Positions 26,366-37,816 of a stretch of DNA of 64,000 nucleotides are shown here, piece by piece. The notes below the pieces were generated by a model, which was not told the origin of the DNA, ran no database searches, and was given only the letters and a program-made list of their open reading frames with translations. The stretch is from NCBI GenBank assembly GCA_002189035.1, contig CM007991.1:1116001-1180000 (forward strand). The letters run 5' to 3'. Both the position numbers and the translations under genes were made by a program. The stretch comes from Utricularia gibba. Lineage: Eukaryota > Streptophyta > Magnoliopsida > Lamiales > Lentibulariaceae. How positions within the stretch are numbered: position 1 is the stretch's first letter; each line of letters opens with the position of its first letter.

Positions 26366-28141
26366 TCACTTTTCTTTCTCTTTCACCGTGAGGTGCCTGG
26401 GCATCACTTCAACCAGAAAATGTGCTCCATGCCAAATGGTTGCAGAGACTTTGAGCACTTGAAAAGTCAAGTGTAGTCTATAAGATAAGAATATTGGGAC
26501 AGCAAGTGCTGTAGTGGCGAGAGTGAATATTCCCTGCAGGATAATAAACATGAACAAGCGATTCTCAGGGCCTAATAATCCGCTCAACCGCCACCATATG
26601 TTGTCTGCTTTCTGAGCTTGTTTACTAAGTTCCCTGTGCGATGTTTGAGATTTGTGAATACAGGATATATATGACTATCGTGATTGACATCACATAAAGG
26701 CAACTTACTTATAAGATGTCATGATTTCTGGATCCTCAATAAACCTCTGTCTCCTGAGGACGTCAACAATGAGGAAGTAGAGAAGCTGCCAGATACAGTA
26801 GGCAAGTAGAGGAACAGGGAAAAGCCATGTCCATAGATGAGACTTGCCATCAACAGACGGCCATGACGCTCGTTGGGAGCTTCCTTCGGTGTGCACTTCG
26901 TCTAAGAGAACGGGATCCCACCATCTAATCGTGAATAATACCACCCCTGGAAACAAAATGTTTCAATGGGAACAAATAAATATTGCCATACAGCAGAGAA
27001 ACTTGAAATTTCATTCAATCGGTAGAACTAGACACTTCAGCATAGGCTCATTTTTGCAAGTAGAAAAAGAATCCGACACACATTAACAAAGAGAGATTCA
27101 CGATGATGTCATCATACCCGGGAAGAGATGTATCAGTACGCTCACCATTTTATTCATGGAACTGAAAACTAAACTAAATCTCCAGACAACGGTTGCCCAT
27201 GCGAGTGGCCCCTATGATCACAGTTACGAAGCTCAGAAATGAGAGATGGAAATATTAAGGCTAGCATCCATTGATCCAGGCAACATGTATTACCTCTGCT
27301 AATGAGAAGCAAACCATGAATAATTTCTCATTTCTTGGATAGAAGAAAAGCATGATCAAAACGATTGTATTGGCATAATAACAAAAGTCCTGTATGGAAG
27401 TGTCTGAAATCATCATCATCATTCTAGAAACTTCAGTTTACAGCTCCTAACAAGAAATACTGGAAACGAATTGGAAGGAAAAGTCTTTTATACATAAAAA
27501 ATAAGCCTTGGTGATTAGGCCTTCTAACCCACCAATAGATAGTAGTGCCATTTTCTGTATCTGTAATAGACCCACCGTGTGGGAAAACAGACCATGTAGA
27601 ACAGGCAATACCAGTATCGCATATCTTGAGGCCCTGAAAAGAAGAGCAAAATGGGGGCGCTTGAATACATGATAAACCAGTGGTTTTGATACACCGGGAG
27701 TCTAGCCCAGAAGTGCGTGAAATATACAGCGGATACAGAACAAGCGCAACAGATAGAGACACTAAAACATGTAGCAGCAAATGCTCAACGTACTTGCACC
27801 CAAAACAAAGCAAAAGCCTCCGAAGCCAAGGACACCGAGAAGATACGTAACCTGCAACTCAAATCCAAACCTTCAGACCGTCAAAACCCAATGAAGAAAC
27901 ATTAACTGTTCACTTACAACAGGGACTCAAATTCAAACGTTGATACCTTTTGGATTATTGCAGCATGCTCCTCAGCCTGTTTCGCAATCAAAACTGCAGC
28001 TTTCGATAGCATCTCCTTAGCCTGAAACATCCCAAGAACTTAAAAAAAAAAAACTCAAGAAAAAAAGAACCAAGATTCAGCACCCATGTTCTCCCAAGTT
28101 TCAAACTTCATCACCTTAATGCCAATCTTCCCGGAAAACAT
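26366..28141 (-). CDS. GPC1: Glycerophosphocholine acyltransferase (GPCAT, DUF2838 family)
   Basis: Eight minus-strand exons (28141-28115, 28021-27947, 27851-27794, 27633-27533, 27389-27294, 27211-27118, 26946-26709, 26633-26366) join in frame to about 318 residues. The enzyme acylates glycerophosphocholine to lysophosphatidylcholine at the ER. Visible: an N-terminal helix ([15 protein letters not shown]), [20 protein letters not shown], several membrane segments, [51 protein letters not shown] and [20 protein letters not shown]. The start MFSGKIGIK is the only ATG found for the first exon and is less certain. The N- and C-termini are shorter than the Arabidopsis protein as I recall it. Confidence 0.9.
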
Positions 28142-29015
28142 ATCTTCGATCGGTTTTTAGACCGTCGCTTTACCGTTGCACGTGAATACCCTTCGGAACG
28201 CTCCTCCGATGCTGCCGTATCTTATACACCTGGCCTTTAATAATTCCGAATATTCCCTTCCCACTGGCTTATCCAGGGTTGACCCACTGACAATGCGTTG
28301 CTTCCATCGACGGCAATCAATCCGATCCAGTCATCAAGAATCAACTATCGTACAGAAAAGAAACAAGAAACGGGCATCCACTTGGCGAGTACAACCACAT
28401 GGAATATAAAATCGAAAAAGAATTAGAGATGACCGAAGCACAAAATTAGGGCTACTTAAAAACTATGGTCAACGATGATTCTTTTCATTTAGTGAGAAAA
28501 AAAATTAATAAATATGTTTTTTTAAAAAAGGAAAATAGAATTAAACTTACTTCAAAAACAAATAAGATAATATATTTTTATATTAAAATTGTATTTTTGA
28601 TTATTTAATTTCCATGATTGACTATATTATGTGAATTTAATATAAATAATATTTTTATTTAATTTTAATATTCATAGCGTGTACTTATCTATATATCAAA
28701 TTAGAAGTCATTTGAAAAAAGAACAATCGATATTTTCTCTCGCACACCACGCCAAATATTTTATACATACTCAAAAAACAGTGACCAATTTTATAACACA
28801 CCGTTAAATCAGTTACAGTTGACGTTTCATTGTTCCTGTGCTCAATTCTATGGAGTGAGTCTTGTAACAGGAGAAAAAACCAGCGCAGGGTGTTGCTGCT
28901 GCTCGTCCATTTTTCTGTTCAGTGGATCAGCTCCCTGAGGCAAACCAAGCAATCTTTTCTCTGCTTCACACAGTAGCATCCGTACACAACCATGAACCTG
29001 AATAATGAGTCGACA
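28142..29015. other. Intergenic region between divergent promoter and NF-YA 3' end
   Basis: AT-rich from about 28480 to 28800. The left end is the acyltransferase upstream region and the right end is NF-YA 3' UTR. No coding feature was recognised. Confidence 0.45.
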
Positions 29016-29036
29016 AAGCCAAGGATGAGTTGCCCA
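29016..29036 (-). promoter_or_regulatory. miR169 target site in the NF-YA 3' UTR
   Basis: The plus strand here reads AGCCAAGGATGA then GTTGCC, which nearly matches miR169 itself. The minus-strand mRNA therefore carries a complementary site 32 bases past the stop codon. Mismatches fall at position 1, around position 14 and at the 3' end of the microRNA. miR169 regulation of NF-YA through the 3' UTR is well established in plants. Confidence 0.8.
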
Positions 29037-29067
29037 GCCACGGCGGCACCGGAGGAAGGACTGCTTC

Positions 29068-29246
29068 TCAACGGACAACCGAGGAGGCGTAATGCCGGTT
29101 CCCATTGTAAATGGGGCCATTGCTTCCACCTTGAGCTCCTCCTTCACAGCAGCTGTTTGGTTCCCTGAAACTTGTCTTGTGATCAAAGAGAAATGTGTGG
29201 GGAGTCGGAGTTGAGCTGGTTGAAGCAAGTGCATATGTTGACTCGC

Positions 29247-29286
<40 letters not shown>

Positions 29287-30292
29287 CTTTGTGCTGAGGA
29301 AACGCCCGCCGCTTCCTCTCACTCTGTTGAGGGCATGCTGATGCCGGGACTCGTGGAGGTAAGGCTGCACAGAGAGTTGGTGTCTGGTGCATTAAGTTCA
29401 TGATTGATTCCAAAAAAACAAAGGTGCAGGAAGCTGGTTCAGCTAGTAAAACCCAAAACGAATAGTTCAACTAGTTCTTCATGGATTCAAGTCTCTTTTA
29501 GTATCTATTTTTCGAGGTGAAAAATCCAGTTTTGGCAGCAGTTACCTTCCTAGCCTTCACCAGTTTGTTCTGAGCCTCTAGCTTTGCACGTGTTTGTCTC
29601 CTCCTAAGTATGCCATGATACTGTTTAGCATTGACGTATATGGGGCCATCCTCAGGAAGACCTGGAGGTAATGGGACTCGGCCAAATGCCCCACTCATCA
29701 TATGGGGCTGAATCTGATCAAATTCTGAGATTAATCAACAAAAACATAGATGGATATCCAACATGCATAAACCTCCAGGGTTCGTCTGAGTTTCGAAACG
29801 TAGACGGGAAAAACTCACCACATTTTGGGCTCCATATGAAGCAAGCACGCCATTGAAGTGGGGATCCGAGTAAGAGTGTTGAAACTGCACTAACAAGAGA
29901 GTTAAGTTAACAGTCAGAAGCATACATGCATTGCGCTTACTCTACTGCTCAAATTTCTCGTTGTAAATTCATCAAAATCTGTGCATCCTCTGAATTCGAG
30001 GTTTGAAGACAATTGCAACAAAAAGAAAATGTTCACAGTAATGAAATGATGGGAAGATACCATTGGTTGGTTTGCTTCAGCTGATGAAGAGTTAACGAAA
30101 ATTTCTGGATTCCCCAGAAAGAAAGCACCTTTCATATCTTGCCCATCTTTCCCATATCTTTCATCAGGTGCTTAATAAAAAAAAAAACTTATCAGCTGAG
30201 TTGAATGAAGAATGAGAACCAAATGCATAGCTGGAGCAGTTTGTACCGGAGTCAGATGATCCACAATGATCATGGGAAGTTTTCTTTTGCAT
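29068..30292 (-). CDS. NF-YA: Nuclear factor Y subunit A (NF-YA/HAP2) transcription factor
   Basis: Minus-strand exons 30292-30247 (of a larger exon 30364-30247), 30170-30061, 29884-29819, 29713-29546 and 29364-29068 give about 228 residues from the ATG at 30292. NF-YA joins NF-YB/NF-YC and reads the CCAAT box. The core is complete: the subunit-interaction helix [19 protein letters not shown], a linker, then the DNA-binding part with [20 protein letters not shown]. The core wording [15 protein letters not shown] fits the NF-YA3/5/6/8 group. A run of 12 glutamines follows the core. The N-terminus is uncertain: the reading frame stays open upstream through exon 2 (VFLAEDPVYRKLKYSS) and across the leader exon, but I found no ATG there. 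The 3' UTR has a miR169 site. Confidence 0.88.
29248..29283 (-). repeat. CAG microsatellite encoding 12 glutamines in NF-YA
   Basis: Twelve uninterrupted CAG codons on the coding strand (CTG on plus). They lie directly after the DNA-binding core, which ends in STKK. Such perfect repeats vary in length between alleles. Confidence 0.95.
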
Positions 30293-30364
30293 ATTTGGTA
30301 ATTTAGGCTGCTTGAAACTAGAATACTTCAGCTTCCTGTAAACTGGATCTTCCGCAAGGAAAAC

Positions 30365-31520
30365 CTGTACAAATTTTGCCAAGATCAACAACTATTCCTG
30401 AAATGGTAAATGGATCTTGAAGTTGTTCCGTTGGTAACTGCTATACAGCCAGCATTAAGCTTTACAACAGGCAAACACGAATTTCCCGGAAAAGAACTAA
30501 AAACGCAGCGTGTGCACCAACAAGAGCCGAGAGCAAATACAAAGGGGTAACAAGAAAATGCATTCATTGTTCGTCAGTTGGGGGACCTCGACTCAACCAG
30601 CTACAAGGACATGAATGAAAATGAGAGTCATCGTACATAGATGAGAATGACCTCTGCAGTTTTTCCAGTCTACCTGTTCTATTCCTTACTCTCCACAGCA
30701 TTACATTGTTAGCTTCCAAATTAATGGTGGTGGTCACACACAACACAGTTCAACTACTCAGATGGTCCTTCTCAACGTGAGACTCCATATTCATAAACAG
30801 AAGCAAATAACTGCTGGTTATCGAAAAAAATGGATTAATCTCAGACACCCCAAGGCAAGATACAGAGGTAATACACCATTTTGATAAAGCTCTCAACCAG
30901 GCCCAATCTAATTACCAAGACAAACCTGCTGTTTAGGAGTCTTTGAATGGCGAATTTAAACTCATAAATGATACAACTGGAGTTTCATCAGTTAAGGAGA
31001 AGAATAATTTGGCGGATTGGCTCACCAATCCATACATGCAATCAGAATTTCTCCATCTACGCATCGAAATATTTGGATCCCAAATGGAAAGACATGTTTG
31101 GGTATCGGAAGACCAATCCAATGGCACAATACAGCCTTAGCAATCAACTTTGTATCTTGACTCGGGAAAAGAGAAAAGTCAACACCCTTTTCGCAAGCAC
31201 AAAAACCTTAAAGCCCCCGCCGTTTCTATCGAGAAAGCCCAACCCCACAAAATCTATAACAGAGAATTTTGATTACCATATAAGAATCAACAAACCCTCG
31301 AATCACTTAACCAATTCTTTTTGTTGCAAAAAAGAAGTTAAAGATAACAACTTTTTGCAAATAAAAAGCACCCTTCAAGAAAAAGGCAATCCAGAGAGCG
31401 GGAGTGAGATACCTTAGCTATCTGGCGCCGATACTTGGAGAAACAGCGATTACTGCAGTTGGGAAAAAGTCGGGCATGCCTCCTTTGGATCTTTCGCTGC
31501 TTTCTTTCTCAGTACAAGAC
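30365..31520 (-). other. NF-YA leader: probable 5' UTR exon and long leader intron
   Basis: A donor after GCTAAG at 31412 matches the acceptor at 30365, implying a leader intron of about 1.05 kb with a leader exon from 31413 to about 31510. In another frame that exon holds a short upstream ORF starting MPDFFPTAVIAV. No other gene was seen in the intron. Confidence 0.5.
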
Positions 31521-33186
31521 CCTTGAGAACAATCCCCTTTCTTCTACACAAGTACTGGTACCATTTCTGTGTTGATTACAAAGTGGAGACGACACATTTA
31601 GATTTTAGCAGGGGAAGCAGCACTAGAGTACAAAAAACGATAAAGACAGAGGCTGCCACACCACCCACCATCCTCCCCATTCATGTCATCATTATCAATG
31701 TCAAATGCTATTTCTTTTCTGTTTTGTCTCTTAGCACTTCAATCAACTGGGCCCCCATTTCCCATTTCTTCCTTCTCACCATCTCTTCAATTCAAAGGCA
31801 CTTTTGGTGTGATGCACAGTCATAATCTTTGTTGCTGGTCAACAAAGCTTTCACCCTCCATTAAGCCTTTTTTTGGATTGAACACTAAGCTTTTATGTAA
31901 TTTTAAATTGTGTTTCATATTAGATAAAAAAAATTAATTTTAATATTGTATGAATAAAATTAGTTTGAGATTATAAAACTATATTGTGAATAAAATGAAA
32001 TATATAATATAAATATATTCTTAAAACAAATAAAAAGTAATTAGTATAATTTTTTTAAATAGTATCTTACTAATTATTGAAATATAGATTCAAAAAATTC
32101 AATAATTTCCAAAATTAATCACAAAATTTTAATTTCTAATTTCACTATTAAATATTAACAAAACTCATCCTTACCCTAGTCAATTACCACAAACAATTAA
32201 TAAATAATATCATATAAAAAGTCAAAATTCAGAAAAAAAGAGTAGCCTTTTCGTGTCAGTTTTTCATGTTTTTAATTAAAGAACATAAAGAGCAGAAAAG
32301 TACAAGTCACAGGAAATATACCTTTTTCTATTTCCGAATATTTTTTCTATTCTTTTTCTCGAATTATTATTATTATTATTTAATTGGAGTAATAAACCCA
32401 ACACGTTGGCTGGGTATTTCCCAAACAAGGGAACATTCTGGAGATCTCTTTTGACATGAGATGGGCCCTACTTACATGCAATCTCACGTTTTGGGCATTA
32501 TCTTTTTTAGAGGCAAGTGGACTTGGGGAAGTACGGCCCAATTTTTAATTGGGCCTGAGGATAGTAAAGCCCAAGTGATTTTTTTATGACGACCTGTCAA
32601 GTTTCTAACGTAAATGCAAGATGTGTTATTTTTATGCGAGTAAAGCTCAAATAAATGTTTTTTTATTATAAAATGTATTATTTAATACAAATTAATTTTT
32701 CATGTTGATAATAGTTCATTTTATAGTAATGTATTAATATATTTAAATCTATATAATATTTAATATTTCAAAATAAAAATATAACTATATGAATGATATA
32801 TATATAGTTAATCTCTTCTACTTCATTTGTATATATAATTCATATGTTCAAAAAATGAGTATATGAGTTAAATAGCGATTTATATATAAATTTAGTTATA
32901 AATCTTCTATATTATTTAATAAATTTAATCTAAATGATAAACCAGAAATTAACATATTATTATCGAAATAATATAATATAAATTATGCACGAGGCCGCTG
33001 GTGTCTTTCACGCGCTAATCGACTGACCATCGTTTGTAGCCGTTGGATGGAAAGGGTTTCTTTCTTCTCCGCGTCGAGTCTCACGCAGGGTACAAAGAAG
33101 GTTGAATAGAAATCTTCCGAAGATCACCTTTTGAGAATCGAGTTGCATTAATCGCTGTTGCCTAGGGGAATCAAACGTCGACAACC
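31521..33186. other. AT-rich intergenic region between NF-YA and VPS2 promoters
   Basis: Mostly AT-rich with an ATT microsatellite near 32365-32380. The last 190 bases before 33187 are GC-richer and probably VPS2 leader. No coding or transposon feature was recognised. Confidence 0.45.
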
Positions 33187-34510
33187 ATGAGTTTCTTGTT
33201 CGGAAAAAGAAAGACTCCTGCAGGTGCGTTGCCGGATGTTTTTACCTATGTTTTGATGGTTGGATCCGATTTGTATTCAGGAGAGTTTCGGATTTTGGCT
33301 TCTCGGAACTTGTTTAGAATCATGATTAAAGTTGTGATCTTGGTCGTGATTCGGTTACTTTTGAGACCCACCGTTGGAGAATGGAAAATCTACGATTTGT
33401 GTGTTGAATCGCGCTGTCAGATGTTAAATTTATGATCTTGGGCATGAAGGAATTGGGACTCAAACTCAATGTTAGTTTGAGGCTTGCTATCGTGCTCAGT
33501 CGGTGTATCTTACATATGACTTGTGCATTCCAGAGCTTCTTCGGGAAAACAAGAGAATGCTTGATAAGTCAATTAGGGAAATAGAGAGGGAGCGGCAGGG
33601 ATTGCAAACGCAGGAGAAGAAACTTATTTCAGAGATCAAGAAAAGTGCAAAACAAGGGCAAATGGTACTTGATCACTTGCTTCGTGATGGCTATGCTTGA
33701 AAGTATGAAAGTGTTAGTCAGCTATTTTTGCTTACATATCCATTTGATCTCAAGTGAACTTATTGTAGGGAGCTGTTAAGGTAATGGCTAAGGATCTCAT
33801 TAGAACAAGACATCAGATCGAGAAGTTTTACAAGCTCAAATCGCAACTTCAAGGTGTCGCATTGAGAATTCAGGTTGGTGTGTGTCCACATTTTACTTCT
33901 GTAGCATCCCACTTCTTCTGTTCATGAACTCTGGAATGAGATACGTATTAACAGTTAATCCTTCTGGAATTTGGCATGAGAAGTTTTACAAGTGTTGCAC
34001 ATTTTGAAGTTGGAATTTCTGTTCTTCAGACTTTAAAGTCAACTCAAGCGATGGGGGATGCAATGAAGGGTGTTACGAAGGCCATGGGGCAAATGAATAG
34101 GCAGATGAACCTACCATCCCTCCGGAAGATAATGCAGGAATTCGAAATGCAGAATGAGAAAATGGAACTCACAAGTGAGGTGATGGGAGACGCCATTGAT
34201 GATGCACTGGAAGGTGATGAAGAAGAAGAAGAGACCGAGGAGTTGGTGAATCAGGTCCTCGACGAGATCGGCATCGATATAAACTCTGAGGTACAACCCC
34301 ATCACCTTCTCTTCTACACACCTCAAAAGTACACGAGCTCGTTCTCACTAAACGCTTTCCCCTCCAAAACAGCTTCTTGATGCTCCTTCCTCGGCCATAG
34401 CTGCCCCAGCTGGGAAGAACAAGATCCCACAAACTGAATCATCCGGGAATGATGATGGCGGCATAGACAGCGATCTGCAGGCCAGGTTAGACAATCTGAG
34501 AAAGATGTGA
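33187..34510 (+). CDS. VPS2: ESCRT-III subunit VPS2 (CHMP2A-like)
   Basis: Five exons (33187-33223, 33534-33664, 33769-33873, 34030-34290, 34373-34510) give about 223 residues, the normal length. VPS2 polymerises on endosomal membranes with other ESCRT-III subunits and recruits the AAA ATPase VPS4 for multivesicular-body formation. Visible: the basic start MSFLFGKRKTP, the basic helical core (IREIERERQGLQTQEKKLI, AKDLIRTRHQIEKFYKLKSQ), the amphipathic AMGDAMKGVTKAMGQMN, an acidic linker (DEEEEETEEL) and a C-terminal MIM1-like helix LQARLDNLRKM. All joins keep frame and all splice sites are GT-AG. Confidence 0.93.
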
Positions 34511-35589
34511 ACTGTGAATTGTGATCGACTTGTATTCTCAAGGTTGGATCAGAACATGTGTATGTGAAATCAGTCAGAATTCACGAGAGAATCATTATTT
34601 GATTGTGAGATTTAAATATACTAAAAAATATCTTCACATTGTATATGAAAAAAATATGAATTCATCATTTTTAATATTATATTACAAAATACACTTTTTG
34701 AGTATGGAATGCATGAACATTTGGGTCACATGGGCATGTGGGTATGTCCCATACATTAGTAATGGGGATTAATGGAGCCCCTAAGCCTGCCTTTGGATGT
34801 GACACTCCTAATGCCATGGATAATAAAGCTGTGGTGTGCAGCATTTGCATTCGCAACTTTCACTATAATCAATCACAAGAATCATATTATATATCATGTA
34901 GCAGCAGAGCCGAGCTACTTGCTTATTTTATATGGGGCATCATACTCAGAGCTGAACTGTCAATCTTGACTTGATCAAATGCTGAAATAAGGGTCATTTA
35001 AAAGTGGCAATCCAGATTTTTATATATCACATATTACGATCATTTTTTTATATAGAATGATTATTTTTCTTACACACTAAAGAGATAATAACCAATTTTG
35101 TAATATATCAGCTGAAATAATGGCTACCAATCTTCAGTTTTAGTACCCAAATTACGTTCTTGAATCCATTCGAAACAGTTTATAATTAATATTTAAAAAA
35201 TTGATTATCATATGACTTCAAATATAAAATGTATTTATGTTGAATGTCGTCTAAGTATGCCTTTTTCAGATGAAAGAGCGAGATAGATAGTGCACGTGAA
35301 ACCCTAATTCATCATTTCAATGTAAAAACACACGCATTATTACAAGGAGTAATACAGACACGACATTTCGTCTTGTTCTTGTAGCATTTGTCTTAAGGGC
35401 ATCACCACCTACCTACTCACGATATGGGTATCACTGGATATTCGTGTCTTGGGCTCCCATGGAAGATTCAGGCAGAAAAAAAAAAAAAAAAAAAAATTCT
35501 TCAAAACCTTGTTCTGTAAAGCTTCCAAACTCTGTAGATGGGCGAAACCTTGATCTACTTACAGAATCACTTTTCAAATGGATCTGAAA
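34511..35589. other. Convergent 3' flanks of VPS2 and the RING-H2 gene
   Basis: AT-rich spacer with a poly-A run at about 35477-35496. No coding exon or RNA gene was recognised. Confidence 0.45.
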
Positions 35590-36206
35590 CTACACCGTTT
35601 CCGGCTTAGAATCCAGGAGCTCCGCCGTGGAACGGCAAAGTGGGCAGCTGGTGTGCCACTTGTCAATACAGGAGGCATGAAAAACGTGCTTGCAGTTCGG
35701 CAGCTGCTTCACCTCTTCACCTTCTTGGAAAACAGACAAGCAGATGGCGCACTCCTCATCTGCTTTGCAATGAATGCACATAACTCAGCATCTAGCTCAG
35801 AATTTAATTTAACATGGTTTTAATGGCGGTTAGGTTCCATCCTGATCGGACATGGAAACGTCCACATTTCGGAGAGTTGAAAACAATAAAAAAGAGTCAT
35901 CAATGTCTCTTCTTTACCTTTCTTCCAAGGTTTCGCGTACTTGAAGCTCGATAAGAATTTCCAAGTAGCTGCTTCTTTGCAAGAGCATCTGGCGGTTGTT
36001 TCCGGGATCGCCGGAGCCCGGTATGTCAGAAAATCTGGGCGACAGCACTTGAAGACGATGAGCTTGTAGAGCGAGATAATGAGAGTCACCACTCCCACAA
36101 CAGCGAGCCCGAAATATAGCAAGTGAATGGACCGGTTGTGATCCGGGGGGTGCTGCGGCTGAACCACCGACGCTGGATTTGAACTGAGAAGGAAGAGCTC
36201 TCTCAT
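35590..36206 (-). CDS. RING-H2 finger protein, ATL-like, with a shortened last RING loop
   Basis: Two minus-strand exons (36206-35918 and 35759-35590) give about 152 residues. ATL proteins are membrane-anchored E3 ubiquitin ligases. Visible: a hydrophobic segment at about residues 29-50 ([20 protein letters not shown]), a basic stretch, then the RING. The ligands read C-x2-C-x15-C-x1-H-x2-H-x2-C-x7-C-x2-C ([17 protein letters not shown]). ATL proteins normally have ten residues, not seven, before the seventh ligand. Around the gap the sequence is [13 protein letters not shown], where relatives have about three more residues after the Trp. The GLD motif region is replaced by a plain basic segment. 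The ATG at 36206 is the first in frame. Confidence 0.8.
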
Positions 36207-36246
36207 GGCCGACAAACTGGGAAGCAGGTGCGCTCGAAGGAGAAGC

Positions 36247-36253
36247 TTATATA
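36247..36253 (-). promoter_or_regulatory. Probable TATA box of the RING-H2 gene
   Basis: The minus strand reads TATATAA here, 40 bases upstream of the ATG. This would leave a leader of only about 10-15 bases, so it may instead serve a non-standard start. Confidence 0.35.
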
Positions 36254-37816
36254 ATATGGGGCTTCTCAATATCCCGTACTCATTACATTAAAACAAGCAT
36301 ACCATCAGTAAAACGTATTCTTACAGAGACAGTGAACACATTACATTATAGAAAAACATTGTACGGCTACGTGTTACTCTAAAAGGCAAGGAGAGCGCGA
36401 AGATAAGATTACAACGCCGGAGTTAACCCTATCCGATAGTTTTTGTGGACCAGCAGACTGTCGTTCACTTCACAGCAGAAAAAAAAAAATTCTGATACAG
36501 CCTCAGAATGTGGAGAAAATGCTTAAAAACTCACCCAACCCCTCATCAATCAATGCTTTTAGCAGTGGTTTGGTCGCGTTACAGTAAGCAATAACGCCGG
36601 AGCTCGGCTGGACCGTCTGTTTTTGTAGCTTCGTGTGTGCAATGATTGGAGCAAGTGCTACTGCTTCTGCTCCGGAGCCAATCTTCGCATCCCTGCCCTG
36701 TGTGTTGCTCCTTTTATCAGCCATGGCAAGTTCTACCAGAACCGGAACATCCCATCGCATCAAGTATCTGGCAGCAACAGCATTTACGTATTTATTCTAG
36801 GGCCCAAGAAGTAGGTGGCCGTTCAAATTAACTTCTTTCTAATTGCGCCTATTTTTTAATAATAATAAATAAAACGCAAATAACAAAATCCTAAGTCCAT
36901 GTGTTTTGATAGTCAAGCGATTTTTTATTTTTTTCTTGTAAATATATATAAAATACATATTTTTTTATTGCTAAAAGATGTATATTTAATTATAATTACT
37001 ATAATTTAAAGATATTATTAATTAAAAACCTAGACAATTTTATTGCACCGCGGGGTATATTCTGCAGACCAGTTTTGTAATAACAAGTGTTGTGTAAAAG
37101 TAGTTGCGAAGGGGGTTCCCTTATCCTCTGGGTGGAGCACCATGAGCCTACGTTCACTAGAAAAACACATGGCGACGTGTCAGCTCAAAGACCAATTGAA
37201 AAGCGTGTTTTTTAAAGGTGCATAACCATGGGAGCTGACAACGGCATGTTCGATACTTTTTTTGTTGCGGCCGATGGTACGTTTTTTTTACAAGTTAATT
37301 TATTTGATATTTAAAATCGTTTAAATTATACCTTATGTTATGAAGTTAAAATGAACACCCATATGTACACATAAAAAATAAAAAATTGAAATCTCGAAAC
37401 TAAACATTAGTTAATTATAAAAATTTCAATTGGGAAAATAAAAGCAATAAATAGGAAAACAAATAAAATTTCAAAAAATGGAGAGGTGAGACCTCTCAGG
37501 GGCGAGTTTTTGAGAGTTAGGTATTGATACCTAACTATTGACTATAAAAAATAATGCGAAACCGATCTGTGTGTTTTATGGAAGTTCATTTAGAAAATTG
37601 ATCACTGTTTTCACATATAGAAATCATTAAAGAAGAAAGAAAGGATGCTAACCAATTATTATCCCAAAACAAACAATGATTTAGAAAACTCCTGCTGACA
37701 CCCGAAAAAAGAAAGAAAGAATGCTAACCAACATCTTTTGTGGTGCATCAGATCATGTTACTTTGGAGGAGGATGTCACCAGTTTTCAGTTTTATAGCAT
37801 CACATTTGCATGCACA
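36254..37816. other. Intergenic region
   Basis: Mixed-composition spacer with an AT-rich core around 36840-37040. Short open frames at 36503-36763 and 37043-37225 show no recognisable domain and I do not annotate them. Confidence 0.45.

Noticed and set aside
27533-27851. Apparent frame break in the acyltransferase between the exon ending GGTGCA and the exon starting CCTCAAGAT
   Set aside because: Re-reading the donor as GCAA|GTACGT (exon end 27794) and the acceptor as CAG|GG CCT restores the family sequence GARPQD. No anomaly remains.
29183-29470. Open frame with a poly-Ala run antisense-frame to NF-YA
   Set aside because: It is the same CAG repeat read in another frame; the NF-YA frame is the conserved one.
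36503-36763. 86-codon minus-strand open frame
   Set aside because: No family resemblance and no supporting exons; probably chance.
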